A DNA stretch of 56,281 nt from an uncultured Prochlorococcus sp. (GCA_902535185.1 CACAST010000003.1:1-56281); one strand, 5' to 3'; shown: positions 17,505-28,298, numbered from the stretch's first letter. Numbers and translations are program-made. The notes: generated by a model from the letters alone, not told the origin.

Positions 17505-17724
17505 TACCGTTTACTAGTGCACCAATAATAAGAATCGTTATCAATGGAACTACAAGAGGATTCCAAACTATCTGAATAAAATTAATAAAGATAAATATGC
17601 CATTAAATTGCATGAAGATTGCAAAAATAAAAAATATTGCAAAAAAAATGACTATAAATAAATTTATTAATAGCAAATTATCGATAATTTGTTTTAACTT
17701 ATTTTGATTATTCTCCTTAGTCAT
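17455..17724 (-). CDS. Small membrane protein
   Basis: Two hydrophobic segments; 89 aa. Confidence 0.6.
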   Translation of the reverse strand: MTKENNQNKLKQIIDNLLLINLFIVIFFAIFFIFAIFMQFNGIFIFINFIQIVWNPLVVPLITILIIGALVNGINSWWRRKLLSQEEDI

Positions 17725-18919
17725 TTTTTATAACAATATCCATATCATCAACCATTTTATGACAAGCTTTGTTTTCACCCAGTCTTTTTTTAGCATTTTC
17801 ATTACATGAGATCATAAACTTTTTATTCAGCTGTATAAGATATATTATTTTTATGATCAGTTTTATTGTCTGATTGATTTGATCATTCTTATCTTTATAA
17901 TTAGTGGCACAAAAAACATATTTTCCAAGTAAACGTCTTTGCGCTTCTGCAAAAGTTTTTGTAAATTGTGGACCTTTACCTTCAATCTGAATAACCGGTT
18001 TCCCTAATCCAATCGCTTGCTCTGCTGCTGTTCCTGCCATGCTAATACAGCATCTACTTTTCAATAATATTTTATCAAAATTATTCCAATATATATTCAC
18101 TTCTAAAAATTTATATTGGAATTTCAAGAGATTATTATCTTTTATATTTTCTACTTTTAACCATCCTCTTTTTTGAAATATCTCCTTTATTTTTAATGAA
18201 GATAGAGCATTAACTATTGCAAAATTAAACTGAATTTTTTGAAAATATCTTAAATCTGACAATGCCTCTAATACCTCTAAAATAAAAACAAAATTATCTA
18301 AAATCTCAGGGAATCTACTTCCTGGAAATAATCCAATACTAAATTCAGCTTTATTTAATTCTTGGTTTCTAGGAAAAAACTTATCCATAAATGGGTTGCC
18401 TAAAAAAGACACTTTCTTTTTTAATTGCAATGTTAAATCATTAGCTGTAAGGGAATCTCTCGTATATATTTTTTTTGCTTTTTGTGAGAGCAAGAAAAAT
18501 TTAGAAGGCCATGGTAATTTCAACTTCCCTTCATAATGGCTGGAATAAGCAACTAGATATGTAAAAAAATCTTTCTTACAAACCCATGCAAAAAAAACTG
18601 GCACAATATCTCCAACTACAAAAAAATAATCATATTTTTTTTTTATTTTAAAAGTTAAAAATAATCTTTTTAAAACATAAAATATTTCTCCTCCAAATAT
18701 CTCAGTAAGTCTTCCCTTGAAAGAATTATATCCAATTCCTCCAGTTCTAAATTCTTTAGTTTTACCGATAATCTTAATTTGTTCTTTTTCGTAATGGTTT
18801 CCCATACCAACAATTGGCAAAGCATGAACAGAATAACCACTTTTCACGAATTGTTTAGCTATTAAACTGCCTGATAGATCTTCTCCATGCCCATTACTTA
18901 AAATTAAAATCTTAAACAA
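17717..18919 (-). CDS. Lipid-A-disaccharide synthase-related protein
   Basis: ILSNGHGEDLSGSLIAKQF, SMAGTAAEQAIGLGKPVIQIEGKGPQFT. Confidence 0.75.
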   Translation of the reverse strand: MFKILILSNGHGEDLSGSLIAKQFVKSGYSVHALPIVGMGNHYEKEQIKIIGKTKEFRTGGIGYNSFKGRLTEIFGGEIFYVLKRLFLTFKIKKKYDYFFVVGDIVPVFFAWVCKKDFFTYLVAYSSHYEGKLKLPWPSKFFLLSQKAKKIYTRDSLTANDLTLQLKKKVSFLGNPFMDKFFPRNQELNKAEFSIGLFPGSRFPEILDNFVFILEVLEALSDLRYFQKIQFNFAIVNALSSLKIKEIFQKRGWLKVENIKDNNLLKFQYKFLEVNIYWNNFDKILLKSRCCISMAGTAAEQAIGLGKPVIQIEGKGPQFTKTFAEAQRRLLGKYVFCATNYKDKNDQINQTIKLIIKIIYLIQLNKKFMISCNENAKKRLGENKACHKMVDDMDIVIKND

Positions 18920-18920
18920 T

Positions 18921-19349
18921 TTAAAATTCCAACCATTTTTTTACTTTGGTTAACTCAGGCCAATCTGGATATCTACTTAATCCGTCTTCAACGGATTCTT
19001 TCAAGTCACTTTTCACATCTGGCATCATCACAGACATTTTTTTTATTAACTCAATATGATCTCTAACACCTTTATTATTAGTAGCCAAAAGAGCTAAAGA
19101 CAAATTCATTCTTGCTTGTGGATCTTGCTGATTTAATCGAACAGCTTGTCTGGCAGCTGACAAAGCTTCTTCATTATTTTTCAAAAGTAATTGAAGCCAT
19201 GATAAACAAGTCCAAGCAGCAAAATGATTTGGAATTTGCTGTATAATTTTTTGAAAATCTTGAACGATTGGCATTAAATCTTGTCCTGCTTTATATCTTG
19301 ATAAAGCTGCATTAAAATCCTCTTCGATGGGATTAATTTCGTTATTCAT
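18921..19349 (-). CDS. TPR-like protein
   Basis: HFAAWTCLSWLQLLLKNNEEALSAARQAVRLNQQDPQARMNLSLALL. Confidence 0.7.
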   Translation of the reverse strand: MNNEINPIEEDFNAALSRYKAGQDLMPIVQDFQKIIQQIPNHFAAWTCLSWLQLLLKNNEEALSAARQAVRLNQQDPQARMNLSLALLATNNKGVRDHIELIKKMSVMMPDVKSDLKESVEDGLSRYPDWPELTKVKKWLEF

Positions 19350-19355
19350 TATTTA

Positions 19356-19748
19356 TTAAACTGCAAAGGAGCTTCCACAACCACAAGTTTGAGAGGCATT
19401 GGGATTTACAAAATTAAATCCACCTCCAATTAATTCCTTACTAAAATCTAACTGCATTCCATAAATATATATAAGACTTTTAGGATCACAAACCACTTGA
19501 AAGTTCTGATTAGCTTTTAATGAATAATCATAAACTTTATCATCGAGATTTATTTCATCAGTTCCTATAAAATCCATCGTGTAACTCATCCCACTACAAC
19601 CGCCTGATCTTACTCCTACCCTTAGTACTTTTTTATCACTTTGGCCCTTCAATAAATTTGAAATTTGTTCTATAGCATCATTCGTAATTAAGATACCTTT
19701 GCCATCATCAGAATTTTTAATTTCCTGTTTAACTTCTACATTTTCCAT
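19356..19748 (-). CDS. HesB/IscA-type Fe-S cluster protein
   Basis: VRSGGCSGMSYTMDF, SQTCGCGSSF; start re-called to MENVEVKQE. Confidence 0.88.
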   Translation of the reverse strand: MENVEVKQEIKNSDDGKGILITNDAIEQISNLLKGQSDKKVLRVGVRSGGCSGMSYTMDFIGTDEINLDDKVYDYSLKANQNFQVVCDPKSLIYIYGMQLDFSKELIGGGFNFVNPNASQTCGCGSSFAV

Positions 19749-19847
19749 AAACGAGGGATTTCTACTATCTATAATATAAAAACTTAATCGATAGGATGCA
19801 TAGAACAAACGTTATCCAAACTTGATTTGTTATAATTCTAAGAAAAA

Positions 19848-21302
19848 GTGAAAATTGCAATAGTTGGTTCTGGATTAGCTGGTCTTACAGCAGCAGTCGA
19901 TTTAGTTGATGAAGGACACGAGGTAGAAATCTTCGAGAGCAGGTCATTTTGGGGAGGTAAAGTAGGAAGTTGGGAAGATAAGGATGGCAACCACATAGAA
20001 ATGGGTTTACATGTATTTTTTTATAATTATGCAAATCTTTTTAAATTAATGAAAAAAGTGGGAGCTCTAGACAATTTACTCCCTAAAGATCATACTCATC
20101 TATTTATTAATAATGGTGGTAATTTAAAATCTTTAGACTTCAGATTCCCTTTAGGTGCTCCATTTAACGGACTTAAAGCTTTTTTTACCACAGAACAACT
20201 TACTTGGGTAGATAAGTTCAGAAATGCCTTAGCTTTAGGGACAAGTCCAATAGTTAGAGGATTGATAGACTATGAAGGCGCAATGAAAATAATTAGAGAT
20301 CTAGATAAAATTAGTTTTAAAGAATGGTTTTTAAACCATGGTGGAAGTGAAAAAAGCTTAGAAAGAATGTGGGATCCTATTGCATACGCTTTAGGTTTTA
20401 TTAATTGCAAAGATATTTCAGCAAGATGCATGTTAACTATATTTATGATGTTTGCTTCAAAAACAGAAGCCTCAAAACTTAATCTTTTAAAAGGTTCTCC
20501 GCATAAGTGGTTAACTCAACCTATTGTCGACTACATCACAAACAAAGGAGCAAAAATATATCTTAACCATAAGGTAGAAGAAATCATTTTTGAAAAGGAA
20601 TCTCCCTCTTATTCAGTAAATCAATTAAAAATATCTTCTCCTGAAGGAATTAAGGCAGTGTTTGCAGATAAATTTCTCGCTGCCTGTGATGTTCCTGGAA
20701 TAAAAAAAATAATTCCAAAGGAATGGTATCAATTTAAAGAATTTGAAGGTTTAAAAAAACTTAGAGCTGTAGCTGTTGCCACAATCCAATTAAGATATGA
20801 CGGTTGGGTTACTGAATTACATAAAGATAATACTGGAAATGAACCAATTGGACTAGATAACCTTCTTTATTCTGCTGATGCCTCTTTCAGTTGTTTTGCT
20901 GATTTAGCATTAGCAAGTCCAGCTGACTATAGAAAAAAAGATATGGGATCTCTTCTTCAATGTGTTTTAACTCCTGGCGATAGATGGATGGGAAGATCCA
21001 CAGAAAGAATTACAAAAGAAATAGATAAAGAGGTTCGCCGTCTATTTCCATCCTCAAAAAACCTTAAATTGCTTTGGAGTAACGTGGTACAAATTCCACA
21101 ATCACTCTATAGAGAGGCTCCCGGTATGGAACCTTTCAGACCCGATCAAAAAACATCAATATCTAATTTCTTCATGGCTGGTAGTTATACAAAACAAGAT
21201 TATATAGACTCTATGGAGGGAGCTACAATGAGTGGTCATTTAGCTGCCGCTTCAATTTTAGAGAAGAAAGCCGAATTAGCAAAAAATCTTGCAGTAAGTT
21301 AA
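19848..21302 (+). CDS. zds: Zeta-carotene desaturase, GTG start
   Basis: MKIAIVGSGLAGLTAAVDLVDEGHEVEIFESR; AGSYTKQDYIDSMEGATMSG. Confidence 0.9.
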   Translation: MKIAIVGSGLAGLTAAVDLVDEGHEVEIFESRSFWGGKVGSWEDKDGNHIEMGLHVFFYNYANLFKLMKKVGALDNLLPKDHTHLFINNGGNLKSLDFRFPLGAPFNGLKAFFTTEQLTWVDKFRNALALGTSPIVRGLIDYEGAMKIIRDLDKISFKEWFLNHGGSEKSLERMWDPIAYALGFINCKDISARCMLTIFMMFASKTEASKLNLLKGSPHKWLTQPIVDYITNKGAKIYLNHKVEEIIFEKESPSYSVNQLKISSPEGIKAVFADKFLAACDVPGIKKIIPKEWYQFKEFEGLKKLRAVAVATIQLRYDGWVTELHKDNTGNEPIGLDNLLYSADASFSCFADLALASPADYRKKDMGSLLQCVLTPGDRWMGRSTERITKEIDKEVRRLFPSSKNLKLLWSNVVQIPQSLYREAPGMEPFRPDQKTSISNFFMAGSYTKQDYIDSMEGATMSGHLAAASILEKKAELAKNLAVS

Positions 21303-21305
21303 TTC

Positions 21306-21776
21306 ATGGGTACTTGGCTAAAACATGACGTAATAACAATTGTTAATGCGCCTCTTGAAAATGTATGGGACACATGGAGCGATTTAGACTCAATGTCACT
21401 TTGGATGAGCTGGATTGAATCTGTAAAAACAGTTGAAGAAGAAACAAATACGTTACCAGATTTAACAGAATGGACTTTAGCTGCAAATGGCTTTAGGTTT
21501 AAATGGAAAGCTCAAATTACAGAAAGGGTTGAAAAAAGAAAACTTAAATGGAAATCCATAGGAGGTTTACCAACTGAGGGATCAGTAGTTTTCGAAAGTA
21601 AAACTGATCAAATCACAACGGTAAATTTAGCCATAACTTATGAGCTACCTAAAATGATTGCGCGGTTTATGGAAGAAAATATCTTAGGGAAAATGGTTAC
21701 AAAAGAATTACAGGCAAATATTGATAGGTTCAAAGATTTAGTTGAAAAAAACTATAGAAAAAATCTTTCTAACTAA
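21306..21776 (+). CDS. SRPBCC/polyketide-cyclase-like protein
   Basis: VITIVNAPLENVWDTWSDLDSMSLWMSWIESV; follows zds. Confidence 0.75.
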   Translation: MGTWLKHDVITIVNAPLENVWDTWSDLDSMSLWMSWIESVKTVEEETNTLPDLTEWTLAANGFRFKWKAQITERVEKRKLKWKSIGGLPTEGSVVFESKTDQITTVNLAITYELPKMIARFMEENILGKMVTKELQANIDRFKDLVEKNYRKNLSN

Positions 21777-22581
21777 AAATATTAATTGCCAGATCTAACA
21801 GTCCTTCAAAGGTATATTTTTGTGCCTGACTATCAACTCTCCCAAAAATCTTTTTGCACATTTTAGTTGTCTGAGGTCCAATAGTTAACAACTTAATTTG
21901 ATCAAAATATTCTAGCCATTTTTTACCAAGTTTTTTTTCTAGTAAAAAAGCAGAATTTGATACGGTTTTACCACTTGAAAAAATAATTGCATCGACTTTT
22001 CTATTAGAAATAATATCAATTGTTTCTTCAGGAATTGATTCAGGACATCTAGTTTCATATGCAGCAACCTCAAATACACGGGAACCAGCCTTTCTAAATT
22101 GATCTGCAATTAGATCCCTACCACCTGTTTGAACTCTTGGTACAAAGACTCGCAGTCCATAACCAGATACTGGGAAATTATCAATTAAACTTTCCGCAAC
22201 AAATTCTGGAGGTATAAAATCAGCGTTAATCCCAAAATCATCGAGAGTTTTTGAGGTTTTTTCTCCTACTACAGCGATTTTTGTTTTTTTAGAACATTCT
22301 TTTAATGAATTATTAAAATATCTAAGTCTTTTATCCACAAATTTGATCCCATTACTACTAGAAAAAATAATCCAATGAAAATCATTTATTTGATTTAATG
22401 CTTCATCAAGAGGATTCAAATCATCAGGATCACCAATACTTATTGCAGGCAAATCAAATACATTAGCACCCTTGCTTGTGAATATCTTTTTTATATCCAA
22501 TATCCCTTCTTTTGATCGAGTAATAATTATATTTCTTTGATCAAGGGGTAGATCAACTATTGACATCCTTTTCCTCAACAT
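21769..22581 (-). CDS. hemD: Uroporphyrinogen-III synthase
   Basis: IITRSKEG...WIIFSSSNGIKFV...AAYETRCPES. Confidence 0.8.
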   Translation of the reverse strand: MLRKRMSIVDLPLDQRNIIITRSKEGILDIKKIFTSKGANVFDLPAISIGDPDDLNPLDEALNQINDFHWIIFSSSNGIKFVDKRLRYFNNSLKECSKKTKIAVVGEKTSKTLDDFGINADFIPPEFVAESLIDNFPVSGYGLRVFVPRVQTGGRDLIADQFRKAGSRVFEVAAYETRCPESIPEETIDIISNRKVDAIIFSSGKTVSNSAFLLEKKLGKKWLEYFDQIKLLTIGPQTTKMCKKIFGRVDSQAQKYTFEGLLDLAINIFS

Positions 22582-22945
22582 TATTATTTTGATTTTTATT
22601 TTTTAATTCATCAAGAAGTTTCAAGACTGATAATCCTTTATCAAGAACAACATCGTCTTTAAAAATTATCTCTGGGACTCTTCTCATCTCTATTCTTTTT
22701 CCTAAACTATGCCTTATAGAGCTTTTAGCAGTATTCAAGTTTGCTACAATCTCTTTCCTCACTTTCTCTTGAGCAGTTGAAGTTATGTAAATTTTACAGT
22801 GTTGCAAATCACCTGATAAATCAATCTTAGAAATATTGACGAAATGATCTTTAATAAGATCATTTTCTAAATCATTCTGCAAAATAAGGGTTATTTCTTT
22901 CCTCAAAAGAGAAGATACTTTTGCAAGACGGTAATTATTTGGCAT
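22553..22945 (-). CDS. rbfA: Ribosome-binding factor A
   Basis: RLAKVSSLLRKEITLILQ...RRVPEIIFKDDVVLDKGLSVLKLLDEL. Confidence 0.9.
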   Translation of the reverse strand: MPNNYRLAKVSSLLRKEITLILQNDLENDLIKDHFVNISKIDLSGDLQHCKIYITSTAQEKVRKEIVANLNTAKSSIRHSLGKRIEMRRVPEIIFKDDVVLDKGLSVLKLLDELKNKNQNNNVEEKDVNS

Positions 22946-23163
22946 TATGGTTTTAAATTTATTGGGTTTGTCATCGCTTGCAAGACAAAATAAACAGTTA
23001 TGAAAGCACTTAAGACAGAAGATATCAAACCTACGATTGTGAGTGGATTTGATCTATTTTTGAATAAAGGTTCAAGCAAAGCAACAAGTCCCCCAACAAT
23101 TATGGATATCAAATACTTTGGATATCTTGCAACATTAGAGAAAAATTCGCCCATCAGCTCCAC
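22945..23163 (-). CDS. DUF751-like small membrane protein
   Basis: MGEFFSNVARYPKYLISIIVGGLVALLEPLF. Confidence 0.65.
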   Translation of the reverse strand: MELMGEFFSNVARYPKYLISIIVGGLVALLEPLFKNRSNPLTIVGLISSVLSAFITVYFVLQAMTNPINLKP

Positions 23164-23208
23164 AAATAGATTACTTTTTTAGCTAGGTTTTAACAAACAT
23201 TAAACAGC

Positions 23209-23934
23209 ATGATTACATTATATCAATTTAGGCATAGTGCTTTTTGTTTAAAAACAAGAATGGCTCTTCATGCAAAAAAACTACAATATCGAGTTGAAGA
23301 AGTAACACCTGGAATAGGCCAATTTGAAATCTTTAAGTTGTCAGGTCAAAAACAAGTCCCTGTAATAGTTGATAGTAATGATCAAGTTATTAATGACTCT
23401 TCAACTATTTGCGAATATATAGATAAAAAAAATGATAACAATCCACTCTTTCCTGAGGACCCAATATTATTTGCACAATGCAAACTAATTGAAGACTGGG
23501 CAGATACTACGATGGCTACAACTTGTAGAAAATCTTTAATAAAATCTGCAATAGAAAATCCACATCTAAGAACTGCATTACTTCCAGATGAAATACCTTC
23601 TTCAGTTAAAAGTATTGTTGATAAATTGCCTTTTGAAAATCTTACTAAACTTTCTAATGTAGTTTTGTCTTCTAAAGATAGTTTAGAACTCCAAAAATTA
23701 CTGGAAACTTTGTCAAAATCATTGATCAACAAAAAATATTTAGTTGGAGACAGTTTATCAATTGCAGATATTTCAATTGCTGCTCAATTATCCCTTATTA
23801 AATTTCCAAAGTCTGCTGGACCAATTCTTTCCGGAGAGGGGAGTCAAGAATACATAAATAACCCTTACTTAGAAAATCTTTTCATGTGGAGGAACAACTT
23901 AGAAGAATTTCTTTTTAGTGCTAACTCTCAATAA
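23209..23934 (+). CDS. Glutathione S-transferase family protein
   Basis: ITLYQFRHSAFCLKTRMALHAK, GQKQVPVIVD, ADISIAAQL. Confidence 0.85.
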   Translation: MITLYQFRHSAFCLKTRMALHAKKLQYRVEEVTPGIGQFEIFKLSGQKQVPVIVDSNDQVINDSSTICEYIDKKNDNNPLFPEDPILFAQCKLIEDWADTTMATTCRKSLIKSAIENPHLRTALLPDEIPSSVKSIVDKLPFENLTKLSNVVLSSKDSLELQKLLETLSKSLINKKYLVGDSLSIADISIAAQLSLIKFPKSAGPILSGEGSQEYINNPYLENLFMWRNNLEEFLFSANSQ

Positions 23935-24628
23935 ATTTAAAGGTCAATTTATATTTATTTGTTTTTATAGCATGGATGGATGGATCACCAACTTTTGAAC
24001 CATAAGAAGCAACATATTGCACTCCACAAATTGATGGTTTGCTTGAATTATTAAGTTCCAATATTTCTGCGGAGCATTTTTGAAATTTACTAATGGTCTC
24101 TACCTGATTAATCCTTGAAACGCCTGGCTTATGCACTGTTTGTATAACTAGCTCATCTGCGAAGAAAATATCATCATCCTGGATCTGATTTCTCCCTGTA
24201 ATTCTTGAATCAATATAAAAATCATCTTTTAAATAAGTAATTTGATTATTAATAGATTGAGGATCATTTACAACCTTGATTAAGTTGTCACCAAATATTG
24301 CTTTTCCAATAGATTCAGAATTTTTTGCCCGATTACCAACAATTAAATCCGAATCATTCTTAAAGAAATTTACTTTATAAATAACTGGCTCTTCTGAATT
24401 ATTATTTATATCTTGAGAAGTAACAAGCCAATTGCCTTCGAACCATTTAGGATAAATTAGATCTTTAGAAGTATCAGATAATTTAAAATTTGGCAAATAT
24501 AATTCTGGCCATTGACTTACACGATTTTCCAAAAACTCTCGTACGTTAGAATCTACAAGAGCGAGAGAACTTTCTAAAAAAATTCCTTGAAAAATCAAGC
24601 AAAGAATTAATCCAATAAGAATCTTCAT
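23921..24628 (-). CDS. Conserved cyanobacterial hypothetical protein with signal peptide
   Basis: Hydrophobic N-terminus, 235 aa. Confidence 0.6.
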   Translation of the reverse strand: MKILIGLILCLIFQGIFLESSLALVDSNVREFLENRVSQWPELYLPNFKLSDTSKDLIYPKWFEGNWLVTSQDINNNSEEPVIYKVNFFKNDSDLIVGNRAKNSESIGKAIFGDNLIKVVNDPQSINNQITYLKDDFYIDSRITGRNQIQDDDIFFADELVIQTVHKPGVSRINQVETISKFQKCSAEILELNNSSKPSICGVQYVASYGSKVGDPSIHAIKTNKYKLTFKFIES

Positions 24629-24629
24629 T

Positions 24630-24887
24630 ATGTCAAATCCACTAATAAGAGCATCAGATCATTATGTATTATTAGAGCCAGATTCAAAAGAAAAAATTGT
24701 ATCAAAGCAAGAGGCAATTTTATGGTTAAAGAATTGGCTTAGTAAGACAGAAACACAAACAATATATCAAAATATAGAAGATCCTGATCAGAAATTTTTT
24801 GAAGAATTATTGGAAAGCACTTATGAATTAGAAATAAAATTAGGATACGTTATCAAATGGTTTGCAGTAAGAATTGAACCAGATTAA
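24630..24887 (+). CDS. CRR7-like small protein
   Basis: DHYVLLEPDSKEKIVSKQEAILWLKNWL; resemblance only. Confidence 0.45.
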   Translation: MSNPLIRASDHYVLLEPDSKEKIVSKQEAILWLKNWLSKTETQTIYQNIEDPDQKFFEELLESTYELEIKLGYVIKWFAVRIEPD

Positions 24888-25441
24888 CTAATTATTTCCT
24901 TATGAATTGCATTAATTATTTTCATAGCGACTTCTTCAATATTTTCCCTTTTTACTTGAATTCTTAAATCTGCTTGAGAATACAAATTTTCTCTAGATTG
25001 AAAAATGCTCATATATAAATCATTTAGATTCTTTCCCTGAAGAAGTGGCCTATTTTCAATTTCATTTTTCAATCTTTCAATTGCTATATCTTTGTCGAGA
25101 TCTATCCAAGCAATTATTCCCTGCCTTAAAATTCCCCAGTTTTCCGATTTGGTAACTATTCCTCCACCAGTAGAGATTACTAATGAAGGAATTTTGATAG
25201 TTTCTTTAAGGCAGTTTGCTTCTAATTCACGGAAATTATTTTCTCCTTCATCATTAAAAATTTGATTGATAGATTTTTTTGCCAACTTCTCTATTAACGA
25301 ATCTAAATCAATATATTTATACTTCAATAATTCAGCCAACTTCAAACCGGTTTGTGACTTACCAGAACCCATCATTCCTATTAAAAATATGCTTCTGCCT
25401 TTTAAAGTATGAACTGTTTTTTTGATAATGGATTGTTCCAT
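24884..25441 (-). CDS. aroK: Shikimate kinase
   Basis: IFLIGMMGSGKSQTGLKLA, YIDLDSLIE, STGGGIV. Confidence 0.92.
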   Translation of the reverse strand: MEQSIIKKTVHTLKGRSIFLIGMMGSGKSQTGLKLAELLKYKYIDLDSLIEKLAKKSINQIFNDEGENNFRELEANCLKETIKIPSLVISTGGGIVTKSENWGILRQGIIAWIDLDKDIAIERLKNEIENRPLLQGKNLNDLYMSIFQSRENLYSQADLRIQVKRENIEEVAMKIINAIHKEIIS

Positions 25442-25491
25442 AAAGACAAAAGCGTATTTAAAACCTTAAGATAGTATTATCGCAGAAAGGT

Positions 25492-26418
25492 ATGACTTCT
25501 ACACAATCCAAACCATTACATGGAAAAGGACGTGAATGCGTCATAACTCGACGTGCCTGCTTTAGTTCTAGTCACCGTTATTGGCTTCCTGAAAAAACCC
25601 CAGAAGAAAATTTATCTCTTTTTGGAAATTGCAGTATTGCACCAGGTCATGGTCATAATTATGAACTTATTGTTTCAATGGGTGGAGAACTAGACTCTGA
25701 TGGAATGGTACTTAATCTCTCTGATGTTAAACACTCTATTAAAGATAAGGTTACTGGACAATTAGATTTTCGTTTTTTAAATGATGTCTGGCCTGAATTT
25801 AATGTTAATAATCAAGAGGGTATACTTCCCACAACTGAAGCATTAGTAAAGGTTATTTGGAGTCGTCTAAAGGATGATTTACCTCTTACAAGTCTAAGAC
25901 TTTATGAAAACCCAAATTTATGGGCAGATTATTTTGGAAAAAACATGGAAGCATTTTTAACAGTACAAACTCATTTTGCAGCCGCTCATAGACTTGCAAA
26001 AGAAGAGATTTCCTTTGATGAAAATAAAAAAATCTATGGGAAATGTGCCAGAGTTAATGGACATGGTCATAACTATCTTGTCGATATAACTGTAAAAGGA
26101 GACATTGATAAAAGAACGGGAATGGTTTGCGACTTATCTGCGCTCCAGGACATAATTAATGATTTGGTTGTTGAACAACTAGATCATACCTTTCTAAACA
26201 AAGACATCGAATTTTTCCAGAATTGTGTTCCAACTGCTGAAAATATAGCTTTATATATTTCTGATATTCTTAAAAATCCAATACATGAACTTGGTGCAAC
26301 ATTACACAAAATAAGACTTCAAGAGAGCCCAAATAATGCTGCAGAAATTTATGTTGATCAAAAGCTAACCAATTCATTAAAGTTGAAACTTGAAAATAGT
26401 TTAGTCTCACAAACTTGA
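25492..26418 (+). CDS. Tandem 6-pyruvoyl-tetrahydropterin synthase/QueD-family protein
   Basis: Two copies of the fold: APGHGHNYEL and VNGHGHNYLVD. Confidence 0.88.
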   Translation: MTSTQSKPLHGKGRECVITRRACFSSSHRYWLPEKTPEENLSLFGNCSIAPGHGHNYELIVSMGGELDSDGMVLNLSDVKHSIKDKVTGQLDFRFLNDVWPEFNVNNQEGILPTTEALVKVIWSRLKDDLPLTSLRLYENPNLWADYFGKNMEAFLTVQTHFAAAHRLAKEEISFDENKKIYGKCARVNGHGHNYLVDITVKGDIDKRTGMVCDLSALQDIINDLVVEQLDHTFLNKDIEFFQNCVPTAENIALYISDILKNPIHELGATLHKIRLQESPNNAAEIYVDQKLTNSLKLKLENSLVSQT

Positions 26419-27065
26419 GTATCCCAAAAGTAATAATTGTTATAGCATCTAGCCTTGATGGGAGAATTGCATTTCCTGGAGGTGGAGAATCGCATCTTGG
26501 AAGCAAAAAAGATAAAAAAATGTTAAACCAACACTTATCAATGGTTGACGCCACCATTTTTGGTTTAGGTACTTTAATTGCTCATCAATCAACTTACCTA
26601 ATTAAAAATCTCAATGGTAATGACGAAGTAACAATATCAAAAAAACAACCAATTTCTATAGTTGCTTCAAATAGCAAAAAATTCAATAGTAATTGGGAAT
26701 ACTTTCGTCAACCAATTAGAAGATGGCTAATAAGCTCAAGTAAAGTTGATAATTCGCCTAATAATGAGTTCGAGAAACAACTCTTTTTCGAAGATTCATG
26801 GAGTAAAACTTTAATTTTACTTAAAAAACAAGGGATAAATGATCTAGCTCTTTTAGGAGGTGCAAAACTTATAAATTCATTTATAAAAGAGGATCTAATA
26901 ACAGATATAAAAATTACAATAATTCCAAAAATTATTGGAGGTAAATATACATGGATACCTCCAGAAGAAACAAATGATATTTTTAATCTCAAAAGACTAT
27001 GGGAAATAAAATCTATTAAAAATTTAATGAATAATGAAATCCATATTCATTACAAAAAAATTTGA
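26415..27065 (+). CDS. RibD C-terminal-like reductase
   Basis: VIIVIASSLDGRIAFPGG...LALLGGAKLINSFI. Confidence 0.82.
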   Translation: MSIPKVIIVIASSLDGRIAFPGGGESHLGSKKDKKMLNQHLSMVDATIFGLGTLIAHQSTYLIKNLNGNDEVTISKKQPISIVASNSKKFNSNWEYFRQPIRRWLISSSKVDNSPNNEFEKQLFFEDSWSKTLILLKKQGINDLALLGGAKLINSFIKEDLITDIKITIIPKIIGGKYTWIPPEETNDIFNLKRLWEIKSIKNLMNNEIHIHYKKI

Positions 27066-27082
27066 AATAGATTCAATAATAA

Positions 27083-28237
27083 ATGAACCAAAAAATACAT
27101 AAAGTTGAAGTCAAATTGTCAATTAAGGAAATCTCCAAGGAAATATGGAATGAATTAACAAATGAAATCAATAATCCATTCTATGAATGGACTTGGCTTA
27201 AAAACCTTGAAATATCAAAAAGTGTCTCAAGAGAAACTGGTTGGCAACCTCTATATTTTGTTGCTTATAAAAATGAAGAAATATTAGGAATTGCTCCACT
27301 TTTTTTAAAAAATCATAGCTATGGAGAATTTATTTTTGATCAATCATTTGCAAGATTGGCTCAAGAGCTGAATTTAAATTATTACCCTAAATTAATTGGA
27401 ATGAGTCCTTATAGTCCTATAAATGGATATCAATTTCTTTATAAAAAAAATGAAGATAAGAAAGAAATTACAAATTTACTTATCAACCATATCGAAAGCT
27501 TTGCGATTACAAACAAAATTTTAAGTTGTAATTTTTTATACATTGACGAAAGCTGGGGCCACTATCTTAAATCTTTGGGATACCATAAATGGATAAATTC
27601 CAGCAGTGAATGGAGGAGTAATGGAGAAAAGACGTTTGATGATTTTCTTTGTAGATTTAACTCTAATCAGAGAAAAAATATCAAAAAAGAGAGGAAATCA
27701 ATAACTAAACAAGATGTAAAAGTAGAAATTTTTAATGAGGATGATATCAACCAAGAAATCCTGAAAAAAATGCATAATTTTTATGAACAGCATTGTTCTA
27801 GGTGGGGAGTTTGGGGAAGTAAATATCTAACATCTACATTTTTCGAAAAAATTGTTGCTAATAAAAAAAATATTTTACTTTTTAGCGCATCAAAAAATGA
27901 TTCAAATGATATTTTTGCTATGTCGATGTGCGTTAAAAATAAAAACAACTTATGGGGTAGATATTGGGGTAGTCAAGAAGACATATCTAATTTACATTTT
28001 GAATTGTGCTACTACCAGCCAATTGAATGGGCAATAAAAAATAATATCCATTTTTTTGATCCTGGAGCGGGTGGTAAACATAAAAGGCGGAGAGGTTTTT
28101 TTGCAAAAAGCACCATTAGCTTGCATAAGTGGTTTGACAAAAATATGGAAAATATAATTTATCCTTGGCTAAATGAAGTTAATAAACAAACCGAGACGGA
28201 AATTGAATTTGAGAATAATTCTATACCCTTTAAATAA
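27083..28237 (+). CDS. FemAB/GNAT-like peptidogalycan biosynthesis protein
   Basis: NPFYEWTWLKNLEISKSVSRETGWQPLYFVAYKNEE; DPGAGGKHKRRRGF. Confidence 0.8.
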   Translation: MNQKIHKVEVKLSIKEISKEIWNELTNEINNPFYEWTWLKNLEISKSVSRETGWQPLYFVAYKNEEILGIAPLFLKNHSYGEFIFDQSFARLAQELNLNYYPKLIGMSPYSPINGYQFLYKKNEDKKEITNLLINHIESFAITNKILSCNFLYIDESWGHYLKSLGYHKWINSSSEWRSNGEKTFDDFLCRFNSNQRKNIKKERKSITKQDVKVEIFNEDDINQEILKKMHNFYEQHCSRWGVWGSKYLTSTFFEKIVANKKNILLFSASKNDSNDIFAMSMCVKNKNNLWGRYWGSQEDISNLHFELCYYQPIEWAIKNNIHFFDPGAGGKHKRRRGFFAKSTISLHKWFDKNMENIIYPWLNEVNKQTETEIEFENNSIPFK

Positions 28238-28298
28238 AAAATTATTTGGCTTTTCTAAAGATTATATTAGTAATATAGTTTTTTTTTAACTTCTAATA

